A DNA stretch of 64,000 bases from Pseudomonas fortuita. Its GTDB lineage: Bacteria > Pseudomonadota > Gammaproteobacteria > Pseudomonadales > Pseudomonadaceae. The translations under genes and the position numbers were made by a program. Each line of letters opens with the position of its first letter. Position 1 is the stretch's first letter. A model generated the notes under the pieces. It searched no databases. It saw only the letters and a list, made by a program, of their open reading frames with translations, and was not told where the DNA came from. This document shows positions 28,099 to 37,096 of the stretch, one piece after another. The stretch covers positions 3,451,501-3,515,500 of the forward strand of contig NZ_CP114035.2 in assembly GCF_026898135.2 (NCBI RefSeq), written 5' to 3'.

Positions 28099-30243
28099 AT
28101 GCCTTTGCGCCAACTTTCCATTCAGTGGAAGATCACCCTGCTCGCCGGCCTCTGCCTGGCCGGCATCGTCACCTTGCTCGTCGGCCTGTCGTTATATCGC
28201 ATGGACCACAGCTCGGACCTGGTCAAGGCCAGCAGCATGCAGATGCTGACCGAAGCGGCGCAATCGCGCATCGAGTCACAGGGTGAGGTGCAGGCGCTGA
28301 ACATCCGTCGTCAGTTCATGGACGCCTACCAGTACGGCGCTGGGTTCGCCCGCCAAGTGCTGTTCCTGCGCGAACAGGCAGAAAAGCGCTACCTTGACGC
28401 CTTTGACCTGCGCGAAGACATGACACGCCAAGTGCGCACCGCCCTGCAGGCCAACCCCGACCTGCTCGGCCTGTCGCTGGTGTTCGAGCCCAACGCGCTG
28501 GACAACAAAGACAGCCTGTTCGCCGGCAAGGCGGAGCTTGGCAGCAACGAAACCGGGCGCTTTGCCCTGTACTGGTCGCAGCCGCGCCCCGGCCAGCTGA
28601 CCGCCATGGCGCTGCCTGAACAGGACATGGCCAACACCGAGATCGGCCCCAGCGGCCAGCCCGCCAACACCTGGTGGGTCTGCCCGCGTACCACTGGCAA
28701 GGTGTGCGTGGTAGAGCCCTACTTCTATGACATCAATGGCCAGCAAGTGCTGATGACCAGCATCGTCTTCCCGCTGGTGGTCAACGGCAAGACCCTTGCC
28801 ACGCTGTCCATCGACATCAACCTCAACAGCCTGCAGGCCCTGAGCCAGGAGGCCAGCCGCAGCCTGTACGAGGGCCGCACCACGGTCGGTATCCTCAGCC
28901 CGGTCGGCCTGCTGGCAGGCTATAGCGCCGATGCCAGCAAGCTGGCCCAGCGCTTCGACCAGGTAGACAAGGCCAAGGGCGCCGAGCTGGTACGCAAGCT
29001 GGCCGATGGCAAGATGACCATCCTGCACGACCAGCAGCGCCTGAAGGTGATGGCCGCGTTCCGGCCGATCCCCGACGCGCAACCCTGGGGCGTGCTGCTG
29101 GATGTGCCGGAAAACGCACTGACCGGGCCTGCCGAAAAACTGAAGCAGGAACTGGACGCGCTCAACACCAGCGGTACCCTGCTGGAGCTGGGCCTGGGGC
29201 TGGCGGCAGCCATTGCCGGCCTGCTGATGGTGTGGTTGATGGCCCGCGGCGTTACCCGGCCGATCCTCGGCGTAGCCGCAATGCTCAAGGACATTGCCAG
29301 CGGCGAAGGCGACCTGACCCGCCGCCTGACTTATCAGAAGCAGGACGAACTGGGCGAACTGGCCGGCTGGTTCAACCGGTTCCTAGACAAGCTGCAGCCA
29401 ACCATCGCCGAGGTCAAACGCTCGGTGCAGGCTGCCCGTGGCACCGCCGACCAGTCTTCGGCAATTGCCACGCAAACCAGCGCCGGCATGGAGCAGCAAT
29501 ACCGCCAGGTTGACCAGGTGGCCACGGCCTCGCACGAAATGAGCGCTACCGCCCAGGACGTGGCACGCAGCGCTTCCCAGGCCGCCCAGGCCGCCCGCGA
29601 TGCCGACCAGGCCACCCGCGAAGGCCTGGCAGTCATCGACCGCACCACCCAACGCATCGATGCCCTGGCCGCCGACATGAGCAACGCCATGGCCGAAGTC
29701 GAAGGCCTGGCGCAGAACAGCGAGAAGATCGGTTCGGTGCTGGAAGTGATCCGCTCGATTGCCGAACAGACCAACCTGCTGGCGCTGAACGCCGCCATCG
29801 AGGCCGCCCGCGCGGGTGAAGCCGGCCGTGGCTTTGCCGTGGTTGCCGATGAAGTACGCAACCTGGCCCGACGCACCCAGGAGTCGGTAGAAGAAACCCG
29901 CCAGGTGATCGAGGCCTTGCAGGACGGCACCCGCGAAGTGGTCGGTGCCATGGACAACAGCCACCGTCAGGCCCAGGGCGGGGTCGAACAGGTTGGCCAG
30001 GCCGTGACTGCGTTGCAGCGTATCGGCCAGGCGGTGACGGTCATTACCGACATGAACCTGCAAATAGCCTCGGCCGCCGAGGAGCAAAGCGCGGTGGCCG
30101 AAGAGATCAACAGCAACGTGGCAACGATCCGCGATGTCACCGAATCGCTGTCGGGGCAGGCCAACGAGTCGGCGCGTGTCAGCCAGTCCTTGAACAGCCT
30201 CGCCAACCAGCAGCAGGCGCTGATGGACCAGTTCCGCGTTTGA
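28099..30243 (+). CDS. Methyl-accepting chemotaxis protein with dCache sensor
   Basis: A 714-residue transmembrane chemoreceptor. TM1 (about 12-33) and TM2 (about 360-382) enclose a periplasmic domain of about 325 residues of dCache type, with [18 protein letters not shown], the [39 protein letters not shown] module and a second PAS-like lobe. A HAMP domain ([28 protein letters not shown]) follows. The signalling tip reads [40 protein letters not shown]. No C-terminal CheR-binding pentapeptide is seen. The start at 28099 has GGGA 8 nt upstream. The ligand is unknown; dCache receptors of P. putida usually bind amino acids, polyamines or organic acids. A betaine/choline-type binding protein follows, an interesting neighbour. 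Confidence 0.93.
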   Translation: MPLRQLSIQWKITLLAGLCLAGIVTLLVGLSLYRMDHSSDLVKASSMQMLTEAAQSRIESQGEVQALNIRRQFMDAYQYGAGFARQVLFLREQAEKRYLDAFDLREDMTRQVRTALQANPDLLGLSLVFEPNALDNKDSLFAGKAELGSNETGRFALYWSQPRPGQLTAMALPEQDMANTEIGPSGQPANTWWVCPRTTGKVCVVEPYFYDINGQQVLMTSIVFPLVVNGKTLATLSIDINLNSLQALSQEASRSLYEGRTTVGILSPVGLLAGYSADASKLAQRFDQVDKAKGAELVRKLADGKMTILHDQQRLKVMAAFRPIPDAQPWGVLLDVPENALTGPAEKLKQELDALNTSGTLLELGLGLAAAIAGLLMVWLMARGVTRPILGVAAMLKDIASGEGDLTRRLTYQKQDELGELAGWFNRFLDKLQPTIAEVKRSVQAARGTADQSSAIATQTSAGMEQQYRQVDQVATASHEMSATAQDVARSASQAAQAARDADQATREGLAVIDRTTQRIDALAADMSNAMAEVEGLAQNSEKIGSVLEVIRSIAEQTNLLALNAAIEAARAGEAGRGFAVVADEVRNLARRTQESVEETRQVIEALQDGTREVVGAMDNSHRQAQGGVEQVGQAVTALQRIGQAVTVITDMNLQIASAAEEQSAVAEEINSNVATIRDVTESLSGQANESARVSQSLNSLANQQQALMDQFRV

Positions 30244-30284
30244 GGTAAACGGGGCCGCCCCAAGCAGCCCTGCCCTGCGCCAAC

Positions 30285-30336
30285 ACCTCGTCGTCTACAC
30301 TTGCCCCCACCCCCAAGGCGCGGTAAACGACGAGGT
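30285..30336 (+). promoter_or_regulatory. Leader hairpin covering the ribosome site of the binding-protein gene
   Basis: ACCTCGTCGT (30285-30294) and ACGACGAGGT (30327-30336) are perfect 10-bp complements 32 nt apart. The right arm contains the GAGG ribosome site of the gene that starts at 30341, so folding would hide it. A translational switch is possible; no known riboswitch class was recognised. Confidence 0.55.
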
Positions 30337-30340
30337 CTGG

Positions 30341-31357
30341 ATGAACAAGTTTTCAACGCTGCTGGCCGGCTTGTTGCTGGCCGTAGGCCTGGCCAGCACC
30401 GACAGTGCTGTATCGGCAGAGCAACCCTCCCCCATCCACTTTGGTGCCATAAGCTGGGAAAGCGGCGCCCTCACCACCGAAATTCTGCGGCTGATTGCGG
30501 AGCGCGGCTATGGCTACGCCACCGACACCCTGCCCGGCAGCACCGTCAGCATGGAAGTGGCCTTGGCCCGCAACGACCTCCAGGTGATCGCCGAAGAGTG
30601 GGCCGGGCGCAGCCCTGCGTGGGTCAAGGCGGAACAGGAAGGCCAGGTTTTCGCACTGGGCAACACGGTCAAAAATGCAGAAGAAGGCTGGTGGGTCCCC
30701 GCGTACGTGATCGAGGGCGACGCTGTTCGAAAGCTGAAGCCTTTGGCGCCCGAACTGCGCAGCGTCGATGACCTCAAGCACTACCCACAGGTATTTCGTG
30801 ACCCCGAGTCACCCGACAAGGGCCGTTTTTTGAACAGCCCCAGCGGCTGGACATCGGAAACGGTCAACAGCCAGAAACTCAAGGCGTATGGCCTGGATGA
30901 GCTGTACACGAACTTTCGCAGTGGCTCCGGTGCGGCGATGGACGCCGAAATCGCCTCCGCCATCCGCCGTGGCCAGCCGGTGCTGTTCTACTACTGGAAC
31001 CCGACCCCGCTGATGGGGCGATACAAACTCATCCGCTTGCAAGAACCACCGTTCGATGCCCAGGCCTGGGCCACCCTGACAGATGCCGGCAACCCTAACC
31101 CAAAGGGCAGCCGCTCACTGCCGGCGAAACTGTCCATCGGCGTATCCAAGGCCTTCCGTGATGGCTACCCGGACCTGGTGACGGTGTTCGAGCAGGTCGA
31201 CCTGCCGATCGATCGGCTCAACAAGGCGCTGGCCGTCATGAGTGAAAAGCGCACGCCACCGCGCGAGGCCGCACTCGCCTTCCTGCGTGACAATCGCGAT
31301 GTGTGGAAAGCCTGGCTGCCCGCAGACGTCGCCGACAAGGTCGAGGGCAGCCTGTGA
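30341..31357 (+). CDS. Glycine betaine/choline/proline-type ABC binding protein
   Basis: A 338-residue periplasmic substrate-binding protein of the OpuAC family. The signal peptide ends near SAVSA-EQ (about residue 27). Features: ISWESGALTTEILRLIAERGYGY, the EEWAGRSPAWVKAEQEG segment, SGWTSETVNSQKLKAYGLDELY, and PVLFYYWNPTPLMGRYKLIRLQEPPFD; aromatic residues W/Y in these are used for the cation-pi cage that binds quaternary amines. It overlaps its permease by 4 nt (GTGA). The exact ligand (betaine, choline, carnitine, proline betaine) is not fixed by sequence. Confidence 0.87.
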   Translation: MNKFSTLLAGLLLAVGLASTDSAVSAEQPSPIHFGAISWESGALTTEILRLIAERGYGYATDTLPGSTVSMEVALARNDLQVIAEEWAGRSPAWVKAEQEGQVFALGNTVKNAEEGWWVPAYVIEGDAVRKLKPLAPELRSVDDLKHYPQVFRDPESPDKGRFLNSPSGWTSETVNSQKLKAYGLDELYTNFRSGSGAAMDAEIASAIRRGQPVLFYYWNPTPLMGRYKLIRLQEPPFDAQAWATLTDAGNPNPKGSRSLPAKLSIGVSKAFRDGYPDLVTVFEQVDLPIDRLNKALAVMSEKRTPPREAALAFLRDNRDVWKAWLPADVADKVEGSL

Positions 31358-32202
31358 GCAATGGCTTTCCCCAAGCGCTGCAGTTTTCTTTCGCTGAAAG
31401 CGTAAACAGGCTGGTCGACTGGCTGGTACTCAATTACGGCGATCAGTTGCGCGCGGTTTCAGACCAGCTGCTGCAACTGCTGGTCGGCCTGGAGAACCTG
31501 CTGCGCCTGCTGCCCTGGTGGCTGTTGTTGCTGCTGGTTGGCCTGCTTGCCTGGCACGCCAGCCGCAGCCTGCTGCGCAGCGCGGTACTGGTGGCGCTGC
31601 TGGCGCTGATTGGCATGCTCGGGCTGTGGGACAAGCTGCTGCAAACCTTGGCCTTGGTACTGGTGAGCACCGGTTTGTGCGTGCTGGTGGGCGTGCCGCT
31701 GGGCATACTGCTCGCGTCCCGGCCACTGGCCAGGCGGCTACTGTTACCCGTGCTGGATGTGATGCAGACGCTGCCGGCCTTCGTTTACCTGATCCCGGTG
31801 CTGATGCTGTTCGGCCTGGGCAAGGTCCCTGCCGTGTTCGCCACGCTGATCTACGCCCTGCCGCCACTGGTGCGGCTGACCGAACTGGGCCTGAGCCAGA
31901 TCGACCCTTCGCTGCTGCAGGCCGCGCACGGCCTGGGGGCCAGCCGCTGGCAGCGGTTACGGCGCATTGCGCTGCCACTGGCGCTGCCAAGCATCATGGC
32001 TGGGCTCAACCAGTCGGTAATGATGGCCTTGTCGATGGTGGTGGTGGCATCGATGATCGGTGCCCGCGGTTTGGGTGAGGATGTGCTGGCGGGAATCCAG
32101 ACCCTGAACGTCGGCCAGGGTGTGGAGGCCGGCCTGGCGATCGTCGCCTTGGCCATGGTGATCGACCGGATCAGCCAAGCGTATGGGCGTATTGCGCGCT
32201 GA
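31354..32202 (+). CDS. Betaine/choline-type ABC permease
   Basis: A 282-residue OpuAB/ProW-type permease with about six to seven transmembrane segments. The EAA loop linking to the ATPase is LLQAAHGLGASRWQRLRRIALPLALPSIMAGL. The start is GTG at 31354, which overlaps the TGA of the binding-protein gene (GTGA) and has GAGGG upstream; the in-frame ATG at 31303 would lie inside the preceding gene. The ATP-binding subunit that must energise it is not encoded before or after, so it probably borrows one from another operon or is incomplete. Confidence 0.88.
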   Translation: MSNGFPQALQFSFAESVNRLVDWLVLNYGDQLRAVSDQLLQLLVGLENLLRLLPWWLLLLLVGLLAWHASRSLLRSAVLVALLALIGMLGLWDKLLQTLALVLVSTGLCVLVGVPLGILLASRPLARRLLLPVLDVMQTLPAFVYLIPVLMLFGLGKVPAVFATLIYALPPLVRLTELGLSQIDPSLLQAAHGLGASRWQRLRRIALPLALPSIMAGLNQSVMMALSMVVVASMIGARGLGEDVLAGIQTLNVGQGVEAGLAIVALAMVIDRISQAYGRIAR

Positions 32203-32211
32203 ACAAGGTTG

Positions 32212-32242
32212 CCTGTCGCGGCCCTGGCTTGCCGGCGACAGG
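32212..32242. terminator. Hairpin after the ABC permease
   Basis: CCTGTCGC (32212-32219) and GCGACAGG (32235-32242) form a perfect 8-bp stem, 10 bp after the permease stop. Likely terminator between the ABC genes and the next LysR-type gene; no T-tract. Confidence 0.6.
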
Positions 32243-32292
32243 GCCGGGCCTGACAATACTGCCTTGTCAGCTTGTAACCGGACCGCTTCCGC

Positions 32293-33156
32293 ATGTCTCT
32301 CAAAGCCCTGCGCACCCTGGTAACCATCGCCCGCCACGGCACCTTTGCCCGCGCAGCCGACTTGCTCAGCCTTACCCCTTCGGCGGTGAGCCTGCACATC
32401 AAAACCCTTGAAGACGAGTTAAAGGTCCCCCTGTTCGACCGCAGCCGCAGGCAGGTGGTGCTGACCGAAGCAGGCCAACTGGCAGTCGCCCGCGCCGAGA
32501 GCATTCTGGCTGCCTACGACGAACTGGCCGACGCCCTGGCCAGCGGCCCGAGCCCGCGCGGCCGCCTGCGCCTGGGCGCGATCCACACCGTACTGGCGCG
32601 GCGCCTGCCCAAGGCGCTGGTGTGGATCAAGGCCCACTACCCGCAGCTGCATATCAGCGTGGCCTCGGGCATGTCGGCGGAGCTGGCACGTCGGGTGGAG
32701 GACGGTGAACTGGACGCGGCCATCACCACTGAGCCCGTCAGCCCGTACCCACAGAGCCTGGATTTCACACCACTGTTCGAGGACCGCTTCTGGGCCATTG
32801 CCAGCCCCGAATTGGCCGGGTACAGCGTACCGGAGCTGCTCGCCAGTCAACCATTCCTGCGCTTCGACAAGCGTGCCTGGGCCGGGCGGCAGATCGAGCA
32901 GGAACTGCGTCGCCAGCATTTGCAGGTGAGCGAGCAGATGGAACTGGACAGCCAGGAGGCCCTGGCCAGCATGGCCGTCATGGGCCTGGGTGTGGCGATC
33001 ATTCCCATGGCAGACGACGACCTGAACCGCTTGCCGCCAGCCACCTGCCTGCCGTTTGGCGAACCGCAACTGACCCGGCGTGTGGTGTTGCTGGAACATG
33101 AGAAAAGCCAACGGCGGCATTTGAGTGCGGTGTTGAAGACTGCGCTTGAAGCTTGA
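32293..33156 (+). CDS. LysR-family transcriptional regulator
   Basis: A 287-residue LysR-type regulator. The helix-turn-helix is at the N-terminus: LRTLVTIARHGTFARAADLLSLTPSAVSLHIKTLEDELKVPLFDRS. The effector domain starts near residue 90 (RGRLRLGAIHTVLARRLPKALVWIKAHYPQLHI). It is transcribed away from the ABC genes and towards a permease of the AEC family. Targets are not obvious, as neither neighbour is divergent. A 31-bp perfect inverted repeat follows its stop. Confidence 0.9.
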   Translation: MSLKALRTLVTIARHGTFARAADLLSLTPSAVSLHIKTLEDELKVPLFDRSRRQVVLTEAGQLAVARAESILAAYDELADALASGPSPRGRLRLGAIHTVLARRLPKALVWIKAHYPQLHISVASGMSAELARRVEDGELDAAITTEPVSPYPQSLDFTPLFEDRFWAIASPELAGYSVPELLASQPFLRFDKRAWAGRQIEQELRRQHLQVSEQMELDSQEALASMAVMGLGVAIIPMADDDLNRLPPATCLPFGEPQLTRRVVLLEHEKSQRRHLSAVLKTALEA

Positions 33157-33179
33157 GAATGCAGGGGCTGCTTTGCAGC

Positions 33180-33257
33180 CCAATCGCGACGCAAGGCCGC
33201 TCCCACAGGGTCCGTGCTGCACTCAACCCTGTGGGAGCGGCCTTGCGTCGCGATTGG
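33180..33257. repeat. REP pair with 31-bp perfect arms
   Basis: Arms at 33180-33210 and 33227-33257 (core GGGAGCGGCCTTGCGTCGCG) are perfect complements separated by only 16 nt. This is the longest perfect palindrome in the window. It follows the LysR stop and can form a cruciform or strong terminator hairpin. Confidence 0.9.
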
Positions 33258-33379
33258 GGCGCAAAGCGCCCCCCTGCGAAACATGCATTTATTCTCAACA
33301 GTCAGTGCAGAAAACAACGTTTTTACAAACCATTTCGCACCCGTAGTCTGTGCCCGTACCCGACCACGGAATGTCGACC

Positions 33380-34297
33380 ATGCTCCACTTGCTGCTGACC
33401 ACCCTGCTACCCATCATCCTGCTGATTACCCTGGGTACCTTCCTGCGCCTGCGCGGCTTTCTGGCCGAAAGCTTCTGGCCCGGCGCTGAGCGCCTGAGCT
33501 ACTACGTACTGCTACCTTCGCTGTTCCTGCACGGCCTGGCCACCGCCAACCTCGACGGCGTACCGGTGATGGGCATGGTCGGTGTGCTGATGCTCTCGAC
33601 CTTGGCCGGCGCCGTGCTGCTGGTGATGTACCAAGGCGCGATCAACCACGATGGCGCTGACTTTACCTCGGTCTTCCAGGGCGGTATCCGCTTCAACAAC
33701 TACATCGGTGCCACCCTGGCCGCCGGCCTCTACGGCAGCGCCGGCATCGCCCTTGCAGCGGTGGCCAATGCCGCCATCGTGCCCTTGGTCAACCTGCTCT
33801 GCGTGCTGGTGTTCGCCCGTTTCAGCGCCCGCCACAGTTCACCGACCACGGTGCTACGGGCAATCTTCGCCAACCCGTTGATCGTCGGCTGTGCCAGCGG
33901 CCTGCTGCTGCGGGTGACGGGCCTGGGCTTGCCGCCAGGCATCGAACCCACCGTCAAGGCGCTGGGCCAGGCGGCGCTACCGATGGGGCTGTTGTGTGTG
34001 GGCGCAGCGCTGGGTGGGGCCAGCCTGGGCCAGCAGGTGCGCCCGCTGATGGCAGCGTCGGCGTTCAAATTCCTGGTCATGCCCTTGACCACCTGGGGGC
34101 TGTGCCGCGTGCTGGGCCTGAGTGGCCAGGCCGCGGTGGTGGCGGTGCTGTTCCAGGCCCTACCCACTGCCTCGTCCTCCTATGTAATGGCCAGGCAGAT
34201 GGGTGGCAACGCCCCCCTTATGGCCACGATCATTGCCCTGCAGACCGTAGCTGCCGCGGCCACCCTGCCTTTGGTATTAATGCTTACGCTTGGCTAG
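33380..34297 (+). CDS. AEC-family (auxin efflux carrier-like) permease
   Basis: A membrane protein of about 305 residues with about ten transmembrane segments in the two-times-five AEC/bile-acid fold. It has the family N-terminal LLLTTLLPIILLITLGTFLRLRGFL and the broken-helix asparagine region FQGGIRFNNYIGATLAAGLYGSAGIALAAVANAAIVPLVNLLCVLVFARF. Bacterial members carry malonate, malate or other organic acids. The ATG at 33380 has GGA 9 nt upstream; an ATG three codons earlier (33371) is an equally plausible start by conservation but has the GGA too close. Substrate unknown. Confidence 0.85.
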   Translation: MLHLLLTTLLPIILLITLGTFLRLRGFLAESFWPGAERLSYYVLLPSLFLHGLATANLDGVPVMGMVGVLMLSTLAGAVLLVMYQGAINHDGADFTSVFQGGIRFNNYIGATLAAGLYGSAGIALAAVANAAIVPLVNLLCVLVFARFSARHSSPTTVLRAIFANPLIVGCASGLLLRVTGLGLPPGIEPTVKALGQAALPMGLLCVGAALGGASLGQQVRPLMAASAFKFLVMPLTTWGLCRVLGLSGQAAVVAVLFQALPTASSSYVMARQMGGNAPLMATIIALQTVAAAATLPLVLMLTLG

Positions 34298-34331
34298 ACT
34301 GGCAATCAGCCCCCCTTTCGGAAGCACTGCC

Positions 34332-34943
34332 ATGCGCGCTACCTGGATAGTGATTGGCTTGACCTTGGCCCTGATCGCAGGCCCCTTGCATGCGGCCGAC
34401 ACGGCTAAGGCCGCAGTGGCCGAAGGCAAGGCCGAAGTGCTGGAAGAAAAGGTGGCCAACGATGCACCACCTCCGAAAAAAACGGAAAAACTGACCTCAA
34501 GCGAAGCCCAGGCAGTCGACCCGGCCGGCCAGGCGCCGCTGGACGACAGCCTCACCTGCCTGGCACGCACCATCTACTGGGAAGCCAAGGGCGCCGATGC
34601 GCAAGACATGTCAGCCGTGGCCAGTGTTGTGATCAATCGCCTGGGCCATGATGGCTTCCCCGATACCATCTGCGGCGTGGTCAAGCAGGGCGTGGAAACC
34701 AAGGCCTGCCAGTTTTCCTGGTGGTGCGACGGGCGCCCTGACCAGGTCGAGGAAGCGCAACGCTACGCTGTGGCCAAAGAAATTGCACGCAAGGCGCTCA
34801 ACCAGCAATTGAAAGACCCTACCGGCGGTGCGCTGTACTTCCACGACCGCACGGTGCACCCCGACTGGGCCAAGGCTTACCGCAAGACTGCGCAGACCTC
34901 GCACTTCCTGTTCTACAGGCCGAACCAGGCGTTGGCCCGGTGA
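34332..34943 (+). CDS. Exported SleB-type cell wall hydrolase
   Basis: A 203-residue exported protein. Signal peptide MRATWIVIGLTLALIAGPLHA, then a charged low-complexity linker (about 22-75), then the Hydrolase_2/SleB domain. That domain has TCLARTIYWEAKGADAQDMSAVASVVINRLGHDGFPDTICGVVKQG with the catalytic Glu (E84), CQFSWWCDGRPD and GALYFHDRTVHPDWAKAYRKTAQTSHFLFYRP. SleB proteins are lytic transglycosylases of spore cortex; in non-spore formers they probably remodel peptidoglycan. The start has GGAAG 7 nt upstream. It follows the AEC gene by 34 bp on the same strand. Confidence 0.88.
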   Translation: MRATWIVIGLTLALIAGPLHAADTAKAAVAEGKAEVLEEKVANDAPPPKKTEKLTSSEAQAVDPAGQAPLDDSLTCLARTIYWEAKGADAQDMSAVASVVINRLGHDGFPDTICGVVKQGVETKACQFSWWCDGRPDQVEEAQRYAVAKEIARKALNQQLKDPTGGALYFHDRTVHPDWAKAYRKTAQTSHFLFYRPNQALAR

Positions 34944-35149
34944 TGCGTACACAGCCGAACGCGCTAGCTCGATACGAATGATTAGCAACTCATCGCACTT
35001 TTCCGACGACCATTGGTCTACTCCCTCTTATGCCGCCAGCAGCGATTGCCGGCGCCGTCATTGCTTTACACCCGCTAGGGCCAAAAGCCCCAGGCTTGTG
35101 TAGGATGAGCAGCGCATACCACGACGCTGCCAGTCATAGGGAGATCCAC

Positions 35150-36001
35150 ATGCGCGTCCTGTCATCCGTTGCCGCCTTGTCGCTGGGCTTGGTCATGTCG
35201 ACCGGGGCACTGGCTGTCACCGGCGAAGAGGCGCAACTGATCGAGTCGATCAATGTCTACCGCAGCAAGGCCCAGCCCTGCGGTGGTGAGGCGTCGCTGG
35301 AGCTGCCCCCGCTCAACAGCGACACCCGCCTGGCGTTGTCGCCAGAGGGCACCCGCGACCTGCAGCAGGCCATGACCCGCGCCGCCTACCCCATGGTCAA
35401 TGTCCAGGCCATCAGCCTGTCGGGGCCACGCGATGCACGTGCGGCCATGCGTGCCATCGAAGAAAGCTTCTGCCAAGTGGTGCTCGACCCGCAGTTCGTC
35501 GATATCGGCGTCAGCCAGGAGGGCCGCGACTGGCGCATCGTGCTGGCCCGGCCGCTGCTCAGTGGCCGCCTGGGCGACTGGCAGGCCGAGGGGCAGAAGG
35601 TATTGCAAGAAATCAACGCGGCGCGCAAGGTACCGCGCCAATGCGGCGGCCAGCCGTTCGCCGCAGCCCCCGCGTTGAGCTGGAGCACAGTGCTGGCCGG
35701 GGTGGCTGCCAACCACACGCGGGCCATGGCCAACCAGAACTTCTTCGACCACATCGACAAGGATGGCCGCACGCCCGGTGACCGGGCCGAGCTGGCAGGC
35801 TACCTTTACCAGCAAGTCGGGGAAAATATCGCAGCCGGGCGTGACACCGCGCACAAGGTGGTTGATGGCTGGCTGGAGAGCCCGGGGCATTGCGCCACGC
35901 TGATGAACCCGGAATTCCGTGAGCTGGGTGCCGCCTATGCCGTGGACCCGAAAAGCGATGCCGGGATCTACTGGACCGGCTTGTTCGGCACACCGCAGTG
36001 A
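35150..36001 (+). CDS. Exported CAP/SCP-domain protein with degenerate repeat
   Basis: A 283-residue secreted protein with a signal peptide (MRVLSSVAALSLGLVMSTGALA). Residues about 150-283 form a clear CAP/SCP domain: LSWSTVLAGVAANHTRAMANQNFFDHIDKDGRTPGDRAELAGYLYQQVGENIAAG and GWLESPGHCATLMNPEFRELGAAYA, including the His/Glu residues of the CAP cavity. Residues about 24-140 resemble a decayed copy: INVYRSKAQPCGGEASLELPPL aligns with INAARKVPRQCGGQPFAAAPAL, but the HIDKDG and GENIA signatures are lost. The start is set by AGGGAG 7 nt upstream. Function of bacterial CAP proteins is largely unknown; calcium-dependent proteolysis or lipid binding are proposed for relatives. Confidence 0.87.
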   Translation: MRVLSSVAALSLGLVMSTGALAVTGEEAQLIESINVYRSKAQPCGGEASLELPPLNSDTRLALSPEGTRDLQQAMTRAAYPMVNVQAISLSGPRDARAAMRAIEESFCQVVLDPQFVDIGVSQEGRDWRIVLARPLLSGRLGDWQAEGQKVLQEINAARKVPRQCGGQPFAAAPALSWSTVLAGVAANHTRAMANQNFFDHIDKDGRTPGDRAELAGYLYQQVGENIAAGRDTAHKVVDGWLESPGHCATLMNPEFRELGAAYAVDPKSDAGIYWTGLFGTPQ

Positions 36002-36016
36002 ATGCTGCGCCGGGTT

Positions 36017-36991
36017 TCAGCCTGGATGATTGGCTGTCCGCAACGCCACGGCCGTGCAGCCAAACCGCCGCCGGACGCATTTACCCAGGTAACTGGCATC
36101 GCCCAGCCCCACCTCATCGGCAATCTGCGCCAGGCTGTGGCTGGAGTTGAGCAAGCGCCAGCGCGCCTGCTGCAGGCGCATTTCCAGCCACCAGGCCTTG
36201 GCGCTCATGCCGTGGCTGGCCTGGAACTGCCGGTCCAGCTGGCGCCGGCTGATACCCAGTTCAGCAGCCAGTTGCTCCACCGCCAGTGGGTTGCCCAAAT
36301 GGTGGCGCATCAGGGCTTGTGCCCGCTGTACCTGGCGCCCCTGGCCCACGCCCGGCTCCAGCGAGCGCAAGGCATGACGGCTGTCGCGGGTTTCGTCCAC
36401 CAGCATGTCGGCCAGCCCTTTAAGCGCCCGGGTTCGCCCACAGGACAGTGACAACAGTGCCACTGCCAGGTCAATGGCCGCCGTGCCGCCAGCGCAGGTG
36501 ATACGGCCTGCATCTATGCAATACAGTTGATCGCGCAGCACCTGCACCTGTGGGAACGCTGCTCGGAACTCGGCTTCGTGACGCCAGTGCACGACCACCT
36601 TGTGCCCCCTGAGCAAACCGCACGCAGCCAACAGGAAGGCGCCATTGTCGACCCCCACCAACTTGACCCCGGCTTTGCCGGCTTGCCTTAGCAAGGCTTG
36701 GTAGTGCGGCGCCAATGCAGCCGTTGCCATGGCGTTGCGCCCGCCGAACACCACCAGATAGTCGAAACTGGCCAGATCGAGCTGGTCGGCCCTCGCCTCG
36801 ACCTGCACCACCGCACCGCTGCTCGACGGCACCGGGTCGAGGGTGAGCCCTGCCACGCTCCAGCTGCAATAGCGCTGCTGGCTGTAGTCTTCGTCGTCGG
36901 CGCTGAAACGCAATTTGTCGAGAAAACCACCGAATGGCAGCAGGGCAAAATCCGGTAACGGCAGGATTAGCAGGCGGATATCAGGCAGCAT
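36017..36991 (-). CDS. GlxA-type AraC regulator with DJ-1/PfpI domain
   Basis: A 324-residue regulator with an N-terminal DJ-1/PfpI-like domain (VRLLILPLPDFALLPFGGFLDKLRFSADD; DYLVVFGGRNAMATAALAPHYQALLRQAG; KLVGVDNGAFLLAACGLLRGHKVVVHW; CAGGTAAIDLAVALLS) and a C-terminal AraC domain (LAVEQLAAELGISRRQLDRQFQASHGMSAKAWWLEMRLQQARWRLLNSSHSLAQIADEVGLGDASYLGKCVRRRFG). The DJ-1 cysteine position is Asn (VDNGAF), so it is a sensor not an enzyme. Relatives (ArgR, CdhR, GbdR) respond to arginine, carnitine or betaine. It lies back to back with a LysE-type exporter, 105 bp apart, a natural target. Confidence 0.9.
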   Translation of the reverse strand: MLPDIRLLILPLPDFALLPFGGFLDKLRFSADDEDYSQQRYCSWSVAGLTLDPVPSSSGAVVQVEARADQLDLASFDYLVVFGGRNAMATAALAPHYQALLRQAGKAGVKLVGVDNGAFLLAACGLLRGHKVVVHWRHEAEFRAAFPQVQVLRDQLYCIDAGRITCAGGTAAIDLAVALLSLSCGRTRALKGLADMLVDETRDSRHALRSLEPGVGQGRQVQRAQALMRHHLGNPLAVEQLAAELGISRRQLDRQFQASHGMSAKAWWLEMRLQQARWRLLNSSHSLAQIADEVGLGDASYLGKCVRRRFGCTAVALRTANHPG

Positions 36992-37096
36992 GGCATTGCG
37001 TCCAGAAACGACTATTCAATGTCCAGATCATACCCTTGCTGATGGGGCTGTGCGCCTTAGACTGCCAGCCTCCCAGTCACCAAGGTTACAAGCACC

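Noticed and set aside
34960..34990. Possible Fur box (GAATGATTAGCAACTC) before the CAP-domain gene
   Set aside because: By eye only about half of the 19 consensus positions match, too few to claim.
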